Source of the DNA: Terebella lapidaria
Taxonomy: Eukaryota; Annelida; Polychaeta; Terebellida; Terebellidae
Assembly: GCA_949152475.1 (NCBI GenBank)
Contig: OX424562.1
Location: forward strand, 2,728,001-2,792,000
Length of the DNA stretch: 64,000 bases
Reading direction: 5' to 3'
Positions 1 to 12,086 of this stretch are shown here, piece by piece; position 1 is the stretch's first letter; every line of letters starts with the position of its first letter. The translations under genes and the position numbers were made by a program. Below the pieces are notes generated by a model. That model did no database searches, was not told where the DNA came from, and was given only the letters and a program-made list of their open reading frames with translations.

Positions 1-64
1 GTCATTAAATCTCTTAATATTTCTCTTTTCACGGAGTGACATGTAATGAAAGTGTGACACAGAC

Positions 65-742
65 CATGATGAACATGTCGTTTTTCTGCATCATATCATT
101 GACCTGAGCCTTAGTTTTAGGCCATTCCGAGAACTTGAAGCCAGGGATCGACATTGGTAATCCGAAGTCCGAGTGCGCGTCTATGTGGATCTGGTGACAG
201 CAAGGACGTGCCTCATAATTTCACAATTAAACGTAACAAAGCGTTTTGTACTTGGCTACATATTAATAAATCTAAATGTACTTACAAGTGTATTGCCTGA
301 TTTCTCGATAGATCGATGCAAGATCTCGCGATTCCAAAACTGTAACACTGCAAGTAAAACACATTCATGAAAGGTACAGACAAAATCGTACTCAATCCCT
401 ATTCATATGATGATATTGCAATACTGATTTTATTATGGAACAACACTGATATTTTACCGATAGGCCTACATATTACCGTGAATCTATACAGTTGAATATT
501 GCATTTGATCATTAAAAATATAAAAATGTAGATACTAAAATGTATGTACCTTCATGATGTTCCTCAAAGACGTATACATTAACTCCAGGCGTTACCATGG
601 TGACCCTTCCCACGGTGTATATATACACCGCCATCACCATAGTAACACAGAATGCCGCCAATAAATTCTGCTTTCTTGAGAACATGTGCAGACATTGCCT
701 TCTGGCATTTATAATCCAGGGTATCATGTGGGGAATTGACAT
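65..742 (-). CDS. UPF0489 (C5orf22-like) protein, 5' exons only; gene continues beyond the left edge
   Basis: Three exons join in frame: 550-742 (ATG at 742, phase 1 out), 286-347 (phase 1 to 0) and 65-190 (phase 0 in). Residues 27-44 form a hydrophobic segment after a basic stretch, so this is probably a type II membrane protein. The lumenal part then carries EEHHEVLQFW across the first junction and HIDAHSDFGLP across the second. The acidic/histidine EEHxE and HxDxHxD pair is the hallmark of UPF0489 proteins, whose biochemical role is not established. The last donor (ATG before gtctgt at 64) is the least certain; reading through it reaches a stop within the window. The family call rests on motifs remembered, not on a search. 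An alternative is another metal-binding fold with a HxDxH motif. Confidence 0.72.
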
Positions 743-939
743 TTTTCCTTAGAAAATAAGCCGGTTCACAGGATGCATCCAAGTTGACAACTAACTGACG
801 AACCTATTGTTGCGCTGTGGCAACTGAACTTTTACAACTCCAGAATTATTAATTGTTCGTGTACTATTTGCAGTGACACTCAGGGATACATGTATTTGGT
901 CAAGATATATTACTATCTTATGCTTACTTGCAACTCACT
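743..939. other. Short intergenic stretch upstream of the UPF0489-like gene
   Basis: It should hold the promoter and 5' UTR of the minus-strand gene, but I see no clear TATA box or other site. Confidence 0.4.
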
Positions 940-3900
940 TATTGAGTGGCTGGTCATCAAATCCTACACATTGACAATTCAAAAGCGGGCTTGACACCAA
1001 CGTTATATAATTACGCTTTCTGCAAAGTGAAACCTCCCACTTGCACACGTGTCCACTTCCTAGTTTCCTAGGGCAAAAATCGTGTAGAGTGTGGTCTTAA
1101 TGTTGGTTGTCCAACAGGTATTGTGCTATTCACGGACGCAAACATGCGAGGTATAAAATCATACTGGCTGAAGGCACCCGAATATATACATTGTTCCTGT
1201 TCAATATAACACTGCATGTCTTGAACCAAAATGAAAGTAACGTCAACTCCGTTTAACTACACGTAGTCTGTAGCAAAAATGTATTTCCGCTGATGTAAAT
1301 AAATTGGTCTTGTTTTTGTTTCTTTTTAGAAGGAGACTGGTAAAATTTAGCAGTGTATATTATATACAGGGTGCATTCTTGCATGAGATATACAGGCTGG
1401 AAATCGAGCTACCTGGAATTGTCTCTGTAGGTTAGAATATACTGATATATTACTTCGAATATTTAGGGCATGTAGTAAAAGACACGTGGCGTGTGGAAAC
1501 TCATAACCGCCATTTTTTGGATGTTAAATATGATTATGCGACATTATTTCAATACTACAAACAGCTGGAATGAATGAATGTTGTTTACATGTACTACAGT
1601 ATCTTACATCGACTATAATCGGACCAGTGTATATGAGCTACAATAGCTTTTCTGGTATGATGAAAATCATACTGTGAGTGTGATAAAAAGAAACCCCACA
1701 AAAGTTGATCTCATATGACCTTCGGTGGTTCCGAAGTAAAACCTTGAGTGGTAAATCTCAAGGTCACGTCCAAACTGAAATTTGTGCATTGACTTCTGTT
1801 TGTGAAACGGTTGCAGATAAAGATTAGGTTGATATTATAAGTTTAAAGGAAGTCATATATTATAGCAGATCTTTCGATGGTTGATCACACAAATGACTTC
1901 GTGTAAAAAAAAAACCGAAGGGATCTGAAATGTGTTAATTAGACTCTGCATATAAAATGGCTGTAGATAAAGAAACTCAAATATGTGGGATATTTCCCCG
2001 ACCTCAAGATTGAATACAGATGACCTTGACTGGTAAATCATAAGGCCACATCTGACCTGAAATGTGTAAATTGGACTCCGCACACACAGCGTCTGTAGAA
2101 AGAGCTTAGGTTTGTATTATGAACATATAATAGACATATATTGCAATTCTTTTGGTGACCTTGTAATTGATCTAAAATGACCTTGAGTGATAATTGTCGA
2201 GGTAACGTCTCAGGTGAAAAGATGTAAATTGGCTGCTGCAAACAAAATGCTTGTGGGTAGAATAGGTTTGTAAGTTGAATTTTGAGCATACAGGCAATCA
2301 CATCAGCTGTTTTTGGCTGGTCATCAAATCCTGCACATTGAAAATTCAAAAGCGGGCTTGACACCAACGTTATATAATTACGCTTTCTGCAAAGTGAAAC
2401 CTCTCACTTGCACACGTGTCCACTTCCTAGTTTCATAGGGCAAAAATCCCTATAAGCTCCGCTCCTATTCCTTTAACTACATGTACGTGTAAAATGTGAT
2501 TCTAAAGTTGCCCTACAGGTATTGTGCTATTGACGGACACAAACATGCGAGGTATAAAATCACATTGGTTGAAGGCACCCGAATATATGCAGAGTTATAA
2601 CACTGTTTATTGCAAGTCTTGAACCAAAATGAAAGTAACGTCAGCTACACGTAGTCAGTAACAAAAATGTATATCCGCTTGTATGTAAATAAATTGGTCT
2701 TGTTTTAGTTTCTTTTTAGATCTGAAGGCTGATAAAAAGCAGTGTACATTATATACAGGGTACATTCTTGCATGAGTTATACAGGCTGGAGAGCGAGCAA
2801 TCAGGAATTCCCCTTTGTAGGTCAGAATCGATATACTGATATATTACTTTGAGTATTCAGGGCACGAAACAAGACACGTGGCCTGCGGGAACTTATAACC
2901 GCCATTTTTTTATGTTAAATAATTAATGATTATGTGACATTATTTCGGAACTATAGCTGGAATGAATGAATGTTGTTTATTTTATTTAAGAACAGACGAG
3001 CTACAATATATTTTGTCGTATGATAATCATTACATTGTGTGTATGACAGAAAAAAAATGTGCAATAGAAAAGAACTTGATCTCATATGACCTTCGGTAGT
3101 AAATCCGAAGGTCAAATCTGACCTGACATGTGTAAATTGAACTCTGTATACAATGCATTTGTATATAGAGCTAGATTTGTGTTATGAGCATATTGACGAT
3201 CATATATGGTGGACTTTTTTGTGAGCTTGAAGTTGACCTCAAATGACCAGTCCTTGAGTGGGGAATCTGGCCTAATCTGTCACTTCTATTATGAAACTCC
3301 GCAGATAATACATTTGAATAGAGCCTAATAATTTATTATGAGCATATAGGAAGTCATATATATGCATGTCTTTTCGCGACCTTGAATTTGACCTCAAATG
3401 ACTTTAAATGGTATATCTCAAGGTCACGTCCAAATTGAAATCTGTGGATTGACTTCTTTATATGAAACGATTGCAGATAAAGTTTAGGTTAACATTATGA
3501 GCTTAAAGGAAGTCATATATTATAGCAGATAATTCTCAAGGTCACGTCCAAACTGAAATCTGTGTATTGACTAATGTGTATGAAACGGTTGCAGGTAGAG
3601 ATTAGGTTGATATTATGAGCATAAAGGAAGTCATATTTTTAGCAGATCTTTTGATGGTTGATCATACAAATGACTTTGTTTAAAAAAATAAAACCAAGAG
3701 ATCTGAAATGTGTTAATTGGACTTTGCATATAATATAGCTGTAGATAAAGAAATTCAAATATGTGGGATATTTCCCCGACCTTGAACTTGAATACAGATG
3801 ACCTTGAATAGTAAATCATAAGGGCACATCTGACCTAAAATGTGTAAATTGGACTCCGCATACACAGCGTCTGCAGATAGAGCTCAGGTTTGTATTATAA

Positions 3901-4110
3901 ACATATAAATAGACATATATTGCAAATCTTTTGGTGACTTTGCAATTGATCTAAAATGACCTTGAGTGATAATTGTCGAGGTAACGTCTCAGGTGAAAGA
4001 TGTAAATTGGCTGCTGCAAACAAAATGCTTGTAGGTAGAGCTTAGGTTTGTAAGTTGTATTGTGAGCATTCAGGCAATCACATCAGCTGTTTTTTCTGGT
4101 GACCTTGAAC
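940..4110. repeat. Tandem segmental duplication (about 940-2308 and 2309-4110)
   Basis: The block around 948-1080 (lead word caaatcct, then the long match from aaaagcgggcttgacacc) recurs at 2316-2450. Downstream blocks recur in the same order: 1120-1600 matches 2510-2990 and 1855-2300 matches 3610-4110. Copy two also carries extra internal units near 3100-3600. Both copies contain many degenerate gaccttga-type words at 30-130 bp spacing, like the arrays elsewhere in the window. Short minus-strand open frames here (1853-2083, 2038-2367, 3631-3819) are paralogous to each other only because the DNA is duplicated and do not look coding. Confidence 0.75.
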
Positions 4111-4532
4111 TTGATCTTCAGTGATTTTATTAGTTCAAAGCAGCACTTTTACTGGAAGAAACGTTTTTCTGTCGAACACTATACAGTGTTCATTTTTCCG
4201 GTTACCCGTTTTCAGTCTTTGAGCTAATTTTTTATTTGCCTGCACCACGCCGGTTGTCCAATCGTCACTTCCACGCTATTTTCATCGACCGGGAACCTTG
4301 GCCTCCTTGATTCAACACTACGGGAAACTAACCCTGGAAGTTGTGGTCACTGACATCGTCCAAAATTGACCAAGGATAGACCCTTAATGCCACCCGTGAC
4401 CGACGAACCACAAGTCTATCAAACTCCTTCGGGTCTGTGGTGGGCGGCCATTTTGCATTCTTGACGTTTTCTTGGCTTTATTAAAAAAAAAATAGACTTC
4501 GAAAGACCTTTGATGACCTTGAAAGGCCAAAA

Positions 4533-4935
4533 GGAAGTTTTAACTTGTTTAAAACTAATATTTATTACATACCTACCTCTATAACAAACTCTTTGGGTAA
4601 TCCTACTTTGGCATTCAAAGAAGAGGAGAGAGAAATGAATGTCACAAGAATTTTTTTCTCAAAACTTCCTGGCATCCATCTCGAACTCTAAATTGAAAGA
4701 AATTACTCTCACACATCTCAGATTCCCCGCGGTGTAGATGTGACGTCACACCGGTCATATGATTGACCTTAGCCGCCATTAATTTGCCCACCTGGTTAAG
4801 GCAGGGGAGGCGGGAGGGAGAATAATCGTGTTTATTATAGAGGTAGGTATGTAATAAATACTGGTTTTAAACAAGTTAAAACTTCCTATTTATTGCCATA
4901 CCACTACCTCTATAATAAACTCTTTGGGTTATATC
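4533..4935. repeat. DIRS 3' inverted terminal repeat plus internal complementary region
   Basis: Positions 4533-4590 are the reverse complement of 4829-4890, about 57 bp with few mismatches. Positions 4570-4790 are the reverse complement of 10908-11100. Positions 4887-4930 are the reverse complement of 11090-11133. The segment 4829-4935 is therefore complementary to the outer edges of both terminal repeats. This is the layout known for the DIRS-1 internal complementary region, which is thought to template circle formation. Confidence 0.8.
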
Positions 4936-5070
4936 AGAATAACCAAAGGAGGTGGGTTTAACCCTCTCCCGGGAATTCATCATTGATGTGTGAGAGTAGG
5001 AAATATCCGTCGAAAGTAGTAAATATTGTGTTTTGCTTTGAAATTATAATTTTAAGCCGAAAATACATAT

Positions 5071-6310
5071 TTACAGGATATTTACAACCATAACATAATG
5101 CACGCCTGAATTACCTTCAGACGCATGGAGACGAGCAGGGGTTCTGCAGAGGTGACTTTCCTCCTGCAGATCAACAAAAATTTCCCTCGCCAAAGAAGAG
5201 GAGCAACCCCCCTGGGAGTCGACCTCAGGTGCGTCTGTACAGGGCGTGTATATATATACAGGAATTTCCAGGTGGACTATTTTCTCCGCCGCCACCAGTC
5301 GTCCAAGCTGGAAGCCGGAGCTATCCTCCCAAGCTAACTCCCTGAGATAGAAAGAAGTAAAGGTGTTTCGAGACTTCCAGGTACAGGCAGACATGACATC
5401 ATTCAGAGATACTTTACTCGTAAAGGCAAGTGAAGCCGCGAGAGCCCTCACATCATGCGCCTTGACTCTGAAACCTGTAGATTTTTTCGCCTTGGACTTC
5501 TCATAGCAAAATCTAACACACTTCTTAATCCAAGATGAGATCGTAGCAGGTCGAATGTCATTTGGAAAATCCTTAAGATAGGACACGAAAAGCAAACGCT
5601 TGCCGAGATGAAGCTCACGGGTACGATTCACGTAGATGCGGAGGGCTCGCACGGGACAAAGCTTCGCGTCTTCCTCCAGGCCCGGCCCCAGAGAAGGAGT
5701 CAGGGCGGGAATGGAAAAGCTCAATAACGGCGTACCTGCTAGTTGAGTTTTGGCCAGAAAGGAAGGAATGACTCCGAGGAGAACCGAGGAGCCATCCGAT
5801 TTCCATTTCACTTTGGAAAACGATAGGGCGTGGAGTTCACTCCGTCGCTTCCCTGACGCCAGAGCCAAAAGGAAGACCGTTTTAAACGTCAACAATTTCA
5901 GAGAAGCCCGCTCAAGGGGTTCGAAGGGCTCATTTCTTAAGATGTTGAGAACAAGCGATAGATCCCACTCAGGAACCGGGTTTCTAGCTTTCGGTCTTTC
6001 GATCTCGAAACTATTAATCAACGCAGTCAAACCTTGATCATGACCAAAATCGATACCAAGTTTGGGCTTTAGAGTTTTCGCGATAGCCGTACGGTAACCT
6101 GCGATCGTGGAAGGAGCTCGCCCTTCGTTGAATTTCTCGAGAAGAAACTCAGAGATTAGGGGAGCATCGACTCTGAAAGGACTAACCTTCCGGCGACGAC
6201 ACCAAGCACAGAAGGTGGTCCACTTTGACTGGTAGACTGCCAAAGAAGATTTTCGATTTGATCGGGCAATCCTTGCGGACACCTCCTTTGAAAATCCCTT
6301 CTTTCGGAAA
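5071..6310 (-). other. DIRS tyrosine recombinase region (fossil part)
   Basis: An open minus-strand frame covers this part. It contains the arm-binding-like N-terminal half (around 5900-6300) and a catalytic half with an HDVRALAASL box and a downstream FTSFYLREL segment, which fit the H-x-x-R and Tyr motifs of DIRS recombinases. The recombinase would insert a circular DNA intermediate without target duplication. Confidence 0.82.
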
Positions 6311-6650
6311 CATCGCTCGACAATATCCAAGCATGAAGTTTCAGACTTGCGGGAGCCTGATGAAACATGCTGGAGCGAGGTTGTTTGAGGAGGTCCCACT
6401 GGTCTGGAAGCCGACGAGGAGAGTCTACTATCAACTCCAGAAGGTCCGGGAACCACGACCTCTGTGGGAGACACGGAGCAATCAGCAGAAATCGACACTG
6501 ATGTGTCCTGAACTTGGTGATTACCTTGTCCAGAAGCACCGCTGGGGGGTAAGCATACGCGTACATGCCCTCCCAGGACGTCGACATGGCATCCACTGAC
6601 ATAGCCGTGGGATCGGGAATGGGAGACACAAACGACGCGAGTTTGTGATT

Positions 6651-8250
6651 TCAGCGGGTCGCGAATAAATCGACAATCGGCGTTCCCCACCGATTGCAGA
6701 GAGACAGGAACACCCGTGGCGACAATCTCCACTCCATGGCCTGGACTTGGCCCTTCCTGGAGAGGCGGTCCGCCCACACATTCATATGACCCGGGATGTG
6801 CTTGGCGAAAAACATGATCCCGCGATCGTGACACCACAACAGGAGGTCGATAGTCGCTTGACACAGAGACTCTGACTTCGTACTGCCCTGCTTGTTGATG
6901 TAAGCAACCACCGTGGAGTTGTCGGTTGCGACCAACACAATTTGATTGAGAAAATGTGTTTCCCAATGCCTGAGAGCTAAGGACACAGCCTCCAATTCCA
7001 GCAGGTTTATGTGCCATTCCCGCTGAGACGAAGACCAACTGCCCGAGACCTCGCTGTCGTCCCAGTGAGCTCCCCAACCGTCCATACTGGCATCTGAAAT
7101 ACGTGCCTGGATGGAAGCGGCCGGCGGAATGACGACCCGCGGAGCAGATTGACAGGATCCAGCCACCATCGCAGATGGGAAACGACTTCGGGAGACACCT
7201 GTATGAGCTGATACCTGTCTCCCGACACCTGAGACCACTGCGAGTGCAGATGCCGCTGAATAGGCCGCATGTGGAGACGGCCCAACGGAACTAACTTTTC
7301 CGTGGAAGCCAGCATCCCTAGCAGGGACTGCCAGTGCCTGGCCGTCTGCAGAATGCGACATAGGAAGCCTTCTGACAGCACGGATAACTTTGACTGACGA
7401 TCCAGCGTCGGCAAGACAGTCTCTGAGGTAGTCTGAAAGCGATACCCCAAGAAGACGAAGTCTCGACGCGGTGACAAGTCGGACTTTTTGAGGTTGATTT
7501 TGAACCCCATTCGTGCGCACAGATTGACCACAAATTGTGCCTGAACAATCAGCGTTTCGCGACATTGGTGTCTGATCAGCCAATCGTCGAGATATTGGTG
7601 GATGAAAATCCCCTGCTTGTGCGCGAGAATCTGGACTTCTCGAGCCACCATCGTAAATATCCAAGGCGCTGTTGACAGACCGAACGGGAGCGCCCGAAAC
7701 TGCCATATGCGGCCAAGATAAAGAAATCTCAGTTATTTGCGAACTGCGGGTTTCATCGGAACGTGAAAATAGGCATCTTTGAGATCTATCGTTACCACCC
7801 ATGAATCGCGAGGCATGACTGAACGAACTTGTTCCGGCGTTTCCATCGTGAAAGTCGGAATTAACAGAAATTTTTTCAACGGAGAAAGATCGATTACCGG
7901 TCTCCAACCCCCCGATGCTTTGGGAACCACAAATAACACGCTGTAGAACCCCGGTGTGTCCCAGGGAGCAGGTTCTATCGCTTGTTTCTCGATCAATGCC
8001 GTTATCTCCTCGTGGAGAACACGGCGGCGTTCTTGATCATTTGGAAGAGTGAAACCCCTTGGGACGGGCGATAACGGTGGCAATTTCTCGAATTTCAGGC
8101 CGAATCCTTGACGGAGTGTTGAGACGACCCAGGGGCAGGCCCCGAGCCGCTCCCATTCTTTCCAAAATAACATTAACCGAGCTCCTACGGGCTCGTCTGA
8201 AGCCCGTCTGAAGGGCTCGTAGGAATAACGACCGAAACGAGTTGACAATG
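6651..8250 (-). other. DIRS reverse transcriptase and RNase H region (fossil part)
   Basis: Seen in minus-strand translations: an RT block with DLKDAYFHVP and the catalytic YLDDWL box (about 7000-8000), and RNase H motifs DASMDGWGAHW, LLELEAV and TDNSTVVAYINKQG (about 6650-7150). The segments lie in overlapping frames, as is common in DIRS elements. The region is treated as a fossil. Confidence 0.82.
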
Positions 8251-10640
8251 CAACTCTCCTCGAAGCTCGAGTGAAGGATCCGGCCCGGAATCCGAAGCCA
8301 TACATACCCTGTTTCTTGTCCCCTGCGGGCTTGGGAGCCTCGCCACGTCCACGGCCTCGGCCACGACTGCGGTTTCCTCGGGTGCTGCCGGCAGGGGCCC
8401 TGCGAAAGGGCAGTCCCGAGGCCTTGCCTCGGGCCCTGCCGCGGCCACGACCTGGCTGTTGCTGCGGCCAGGCTGCTGTGCTGGAGGCTGAGGCTTCTTA
8501 AAAGCTGAGACCATCTGCTGGGTCAGACGTTCCAGGGACTTAGACTGGCTTAGGAGGGCGTTGGAAGTAGATGACTTCGCGGCCTTCTCATCGGCCTCCT
8601 TCTTGACCTCCCTCAACTCCGCAGATCGATCGGGAAGGAGAAGAGAGGTTGGAGCCCCAGAGGTGGGAATGATGGGGTGCAAAACCCGCATGTCCGTCAT
8701 AAGCTGGTCAGGCACGTCGTACTTCAGTGACGACAGAAACGCATCTCGGCGCCACAACTCCGATACCCACAACGAGTGGGAATCCAAGGCAACCTTGTCA
8801 CCCACGCCCTTGCCAATAGACGTCACCAGGGAAGCGCAACTAAGCAGGGCCTCGGCTAGATCGTCACGATCTAACTCCGGGTTGTTGAGAACCTGGTCTT
8901 GGCACTGCATAATGGCACGCTTCGCCGCCATAGAAAGCCAATCCATGGCTGAGTCAGTGGCAAGGCCAACGCGAAAGGTGTGCTGAAGCTCCGACAACAC
9001 CGGCCAGGGAACCTCCACGGACTTCGGCTCCTTAAAGAAGGAATAGTGGGGATGATGTCTCCTCAACGTCGTGGGCTTATCATCCAACTCAGAAGACGTA
9101 TAGTAGTCGTATACGGACGGACGGGCCGGATAAGAGCCGATGGCTGACTTATTAGTCCTGACTGTCTCGTCCATATGCTCCTGCATGGAGCCACTCACTC
9201 CCGCAGACAGCGGAAAACGTAGAGCGTCCTTAGAGGGCCTGGGTTGCTCCATCTCCGACGCGATCATCGATCGAGCTACCTTCTTAATAGGGGGCGGGGC
9301 ATACTCTTCAGGCCACAAACCCGAGAGGACCCGCTTGACAAAGTCCAATTTTTCACCCCAGGAGAGGGTGTCATCCGACTCGGGCTGAACCACCTCCAGG
9401 TCCGGCTCGGCCTTGCGCTTCAACGGCAGCGTAAGACCCGACGGCCCCGGCAAAGGCTGGCTAGCTGGCTGGGAACCCCGGCTGGACTCCTCGTCCGAGG
9501 ACAACTCGTGCTCGGGGGGAGGAGGGGGCGGTGGTGTAGGCTGGGGAGGCGGAAACCTCGCCAGAAACTGCTGCCACTGGCCCAAGATCTCGGCCCGAAA
9601 AGACTCAAGCTCGCCCCTGAGGCGCTGCTCGGCCGGTAACGCCGAAGAAGAGCTCCCCTGGGAAGGGACACTCGGCGGCTCCGTTGAGCGAGTAGACCCC
9701 TGGTCCGCCAACTAAGCAAAGGACATCATGCCCTGACTGGAGGAGGCGAAAGAACAGGCGGGCTGGAGGGCCGTCAAAGGAGAATCGTCCTGAATATCCT
9801 CGGCGATCTGAAACACACAAGGCGAATCATTATTCGAGGGCATAGGTAACCGTGGAAAATGCGAAATTCCAGGAACCCATGGGTTTGGACGGCTCATGGC
9901 CATTGGCTCCCGGCACCCACCAGCCACGGCTACGGTAGCCACGACCTGGGGTCCAGTAACCGACGGGGAATCGAGAACCGGTGGCCGTAACACTGGTGTA
10001 ACGGACCTGGACTGAAATCCGCCCTGGCTCGGGGGTTGAAACCCAGCTCCGGGGGCTGGAGCCCGACCCGGAGGGGGAAACAACGCTCTCTTTCCAGAGG
10101 GATTCCGGGCGCAAGGAACCGTCGTGTGCCCGACGGAACCGGCAAACCCCGAAACCACACTCGGAAACTGAAACCCAGGTCGTTCAGCCAGAGAAGCATG
10201 AGAACGAGGGGCCAGTAGAGAGGGAGCCAACGGTGAGCCACACAAACCCGTAGGCTGTGGGAAAGTCAGGTTGCCGAGAGCCGAACGCGCGGCTCCCGGG
10301 AACCGTACATGGCTGAAAGAAAATGACAATGATAAATCAAAACTTACAGCACAAACAGCATTGGATAACTGCAAATCTAACCGCCGCTTGCGTTCCTCAG
10401 ACGCCTTGGGACGCGGCCTGGCGCTATCAGAATCTGACGGGGAAGGGGGAGTAGGGCAACCAGCAAACCTGCAGGCCTGAATCTCCCGTAAGCCTTGCAG
10501 ACAAAGTTTCCACTCGTCGATGGACCAATCCGCGCACAACTCACAGGTGGCTGAAGGACGGCAATAGACAGTGTCCCTACACTGCCAGCAGGCGTTATGA
10601 ACCTCCTACTTAGGAAGGTAGTGTTTGCACACGATGCACT
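8185..10640 (-). other. DIRS Gag-like region (fossil part)
   Basis: Two long minus-strand frames lie here. The 508-residue frame at 8185-9711 is proline-rich near its start and has a helical middle part followed by Gly/Arg/Pro-rich sequence. The stretch towards 10640 encodes a Cys/His cluster and a Pro-rich segment. This position and composition match DIRS Gag-like proteins; no other function is suggested. Confidence 0.65.
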
Positions 10641-10904
10641 TCATATCTGAAACATAGCAAACATCGAAGTACGATCGGGCGATAATAGGGGAAGGAAAGG
10701 GGCCTGGGGAGGCTTTACCATTTCCTCCCAAAAAAAAATCACATACTCTTAGTAAAACTAACTATAAGCTAGCTAGCAACCGTAATAACGATCAGATGAA
10801 GAAAAGGCTGAACGAAGAACAGCCACAAGTCGATCGTGGAAGTGAAAATTCAACTTCGAATGCCGACAGTAAGACTTTGCTGACACATCCAACAATGGAG
10901 GAGC

Positions 10905-11133
10905 AAATTAATGGCGGCTAAGGTCAATCATATGACCGGTGTGACGTCACATCTACACCGCGGGGAATCTGAGATGTGTGAGAGTAATTTCTTTCAATTT
11001 AGAGTTCGAGATGGATGCCAGGAATTTTTTAGAAAAAAATTCTTGTGACATTCATTTCTCTCTCCTCTTCTTTGAATGCCAAGGTAGGATTACCCAAAGA
11101 GTTTATTATAGAGGTAGTGGTATGGCAATAAAT
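10905..11133. repeat. DIRS 5' inverted terminal repeat
   Basis: The segment is the reverse complement of 4570-4790 for about 200 bp, including the shared word cacaccggtcatatgattgacc, written on the other strand. Its outer 44 bp also pair with 4887-4930 in the internal complementary region. Confidence 0.8.
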
Positions 11134-12086
11134 ACAAACATTTTGTCAAAAATTAAGGACAATCAGCTTAACACTGTACCCAGTAACCTTTCTTAGCCCT
11201 AGGGTTCATTTTCTTCATTTTAGCCCAATTTCAGTTGTGAAGTTGCCTGTACAGCCTAAGTGTATTGAACATTCATGGGGATTCATATACAGCCTATATA
11301 TTGCTTATAAAATGGTGACCTTGAATTTGACCTTGGATGATGTTCAGTTATGATGAAAAGATACAACTTTGTTGCAAGTAATAACAGAACGTCTAGTTAA
11401 ACTGATGAATATTTTTTATTACAGATTTGATCATTATTTCAACAATTTGTTATTTCTCAACACACATGTAGTGGTTATTTGCAATAAAAAATACTGATAA
11501 GGGATATTACAAAATTAATGATACTGCACTATCATTATGATTGCTATATTGTTGATCAAGGAACTTATATTCATGTTACATTCAACACACAGTAATGAAA
11601 AGACACAATTCATCTTTCAACAGGTTTATTATTCAGTGTACACAGTGAGTTACTGTACACATTCCAGGATATTGCAATTACAACAGTAGCAAAGTAAATT
11701 GGATTGAAGTAATTGTAGAAATGTGAGTTCATTTAAGTTTGTACATGCACTCATGCAATTAAGTTGTCTTGCTTTAAAAGATGACAAAACAGGAAACACA
11801 ATGCCATCAATAACACTACAAGACAAATGTTTCAAGGTAAAACTTGATACAGGAATACAACTGTGACTTGAAATATATAAACAATAGACCTTCGGCAAAA
11901 TAGTACACAATATACTGAACTCACTTGGCAGTTTTGATTTCCGAGATACTGAAAATAGTCTGCAGGTTAAATTAATGGCGACAAACCTCAAAATTGTGTA
12001 ACTCTTACTCGATCAAGTCAATACACCATGCTCCAAACATTTGCGATTAATTCTGGAATGTTGATCACTGAAAACCAGCAGTAAAC
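11134..12086. other. Non-coding stretch downstream of the thioester gene
   Basis: A repeat fragment near 11185-11215 (aacctttcttagccctagggtt) resembles one end of the 1.5-kb repeat family described below. A minus-strand open frame at 11650-11991 has no recognisable motif. The word tttatt near 11622 could be a distal polyadenylation signal for a minus-strand transcript, but I see no proof. Confidence 0.4.

Larger units (their letters stand above)
4533..11133 (-). mobile_element. DIRS-type tyrosine-recombinase retroelement, fossil, about 6.6 kb
   Basis: The element reads on the minus strand in the order Gag-like, reverse transcriptase with RNase H, then tyrosine recombinase, the standard order of DIRS elements. 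It has inverted terminal repeats (about 4533-4790 against 10905-11133) and an internal complementary region at about 4829-4935. It lacks an aspartic protease and a DDE integrase, which separates it from LTR retrotransposons. All parts are present and the ends still match well, so it looks fairly young. The coding frames look close to whole, with a small number of breaks. It sits in gaccttga-rich repeat DNA between the UPF0489-like and thioester genes. Confidence 0.88.
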
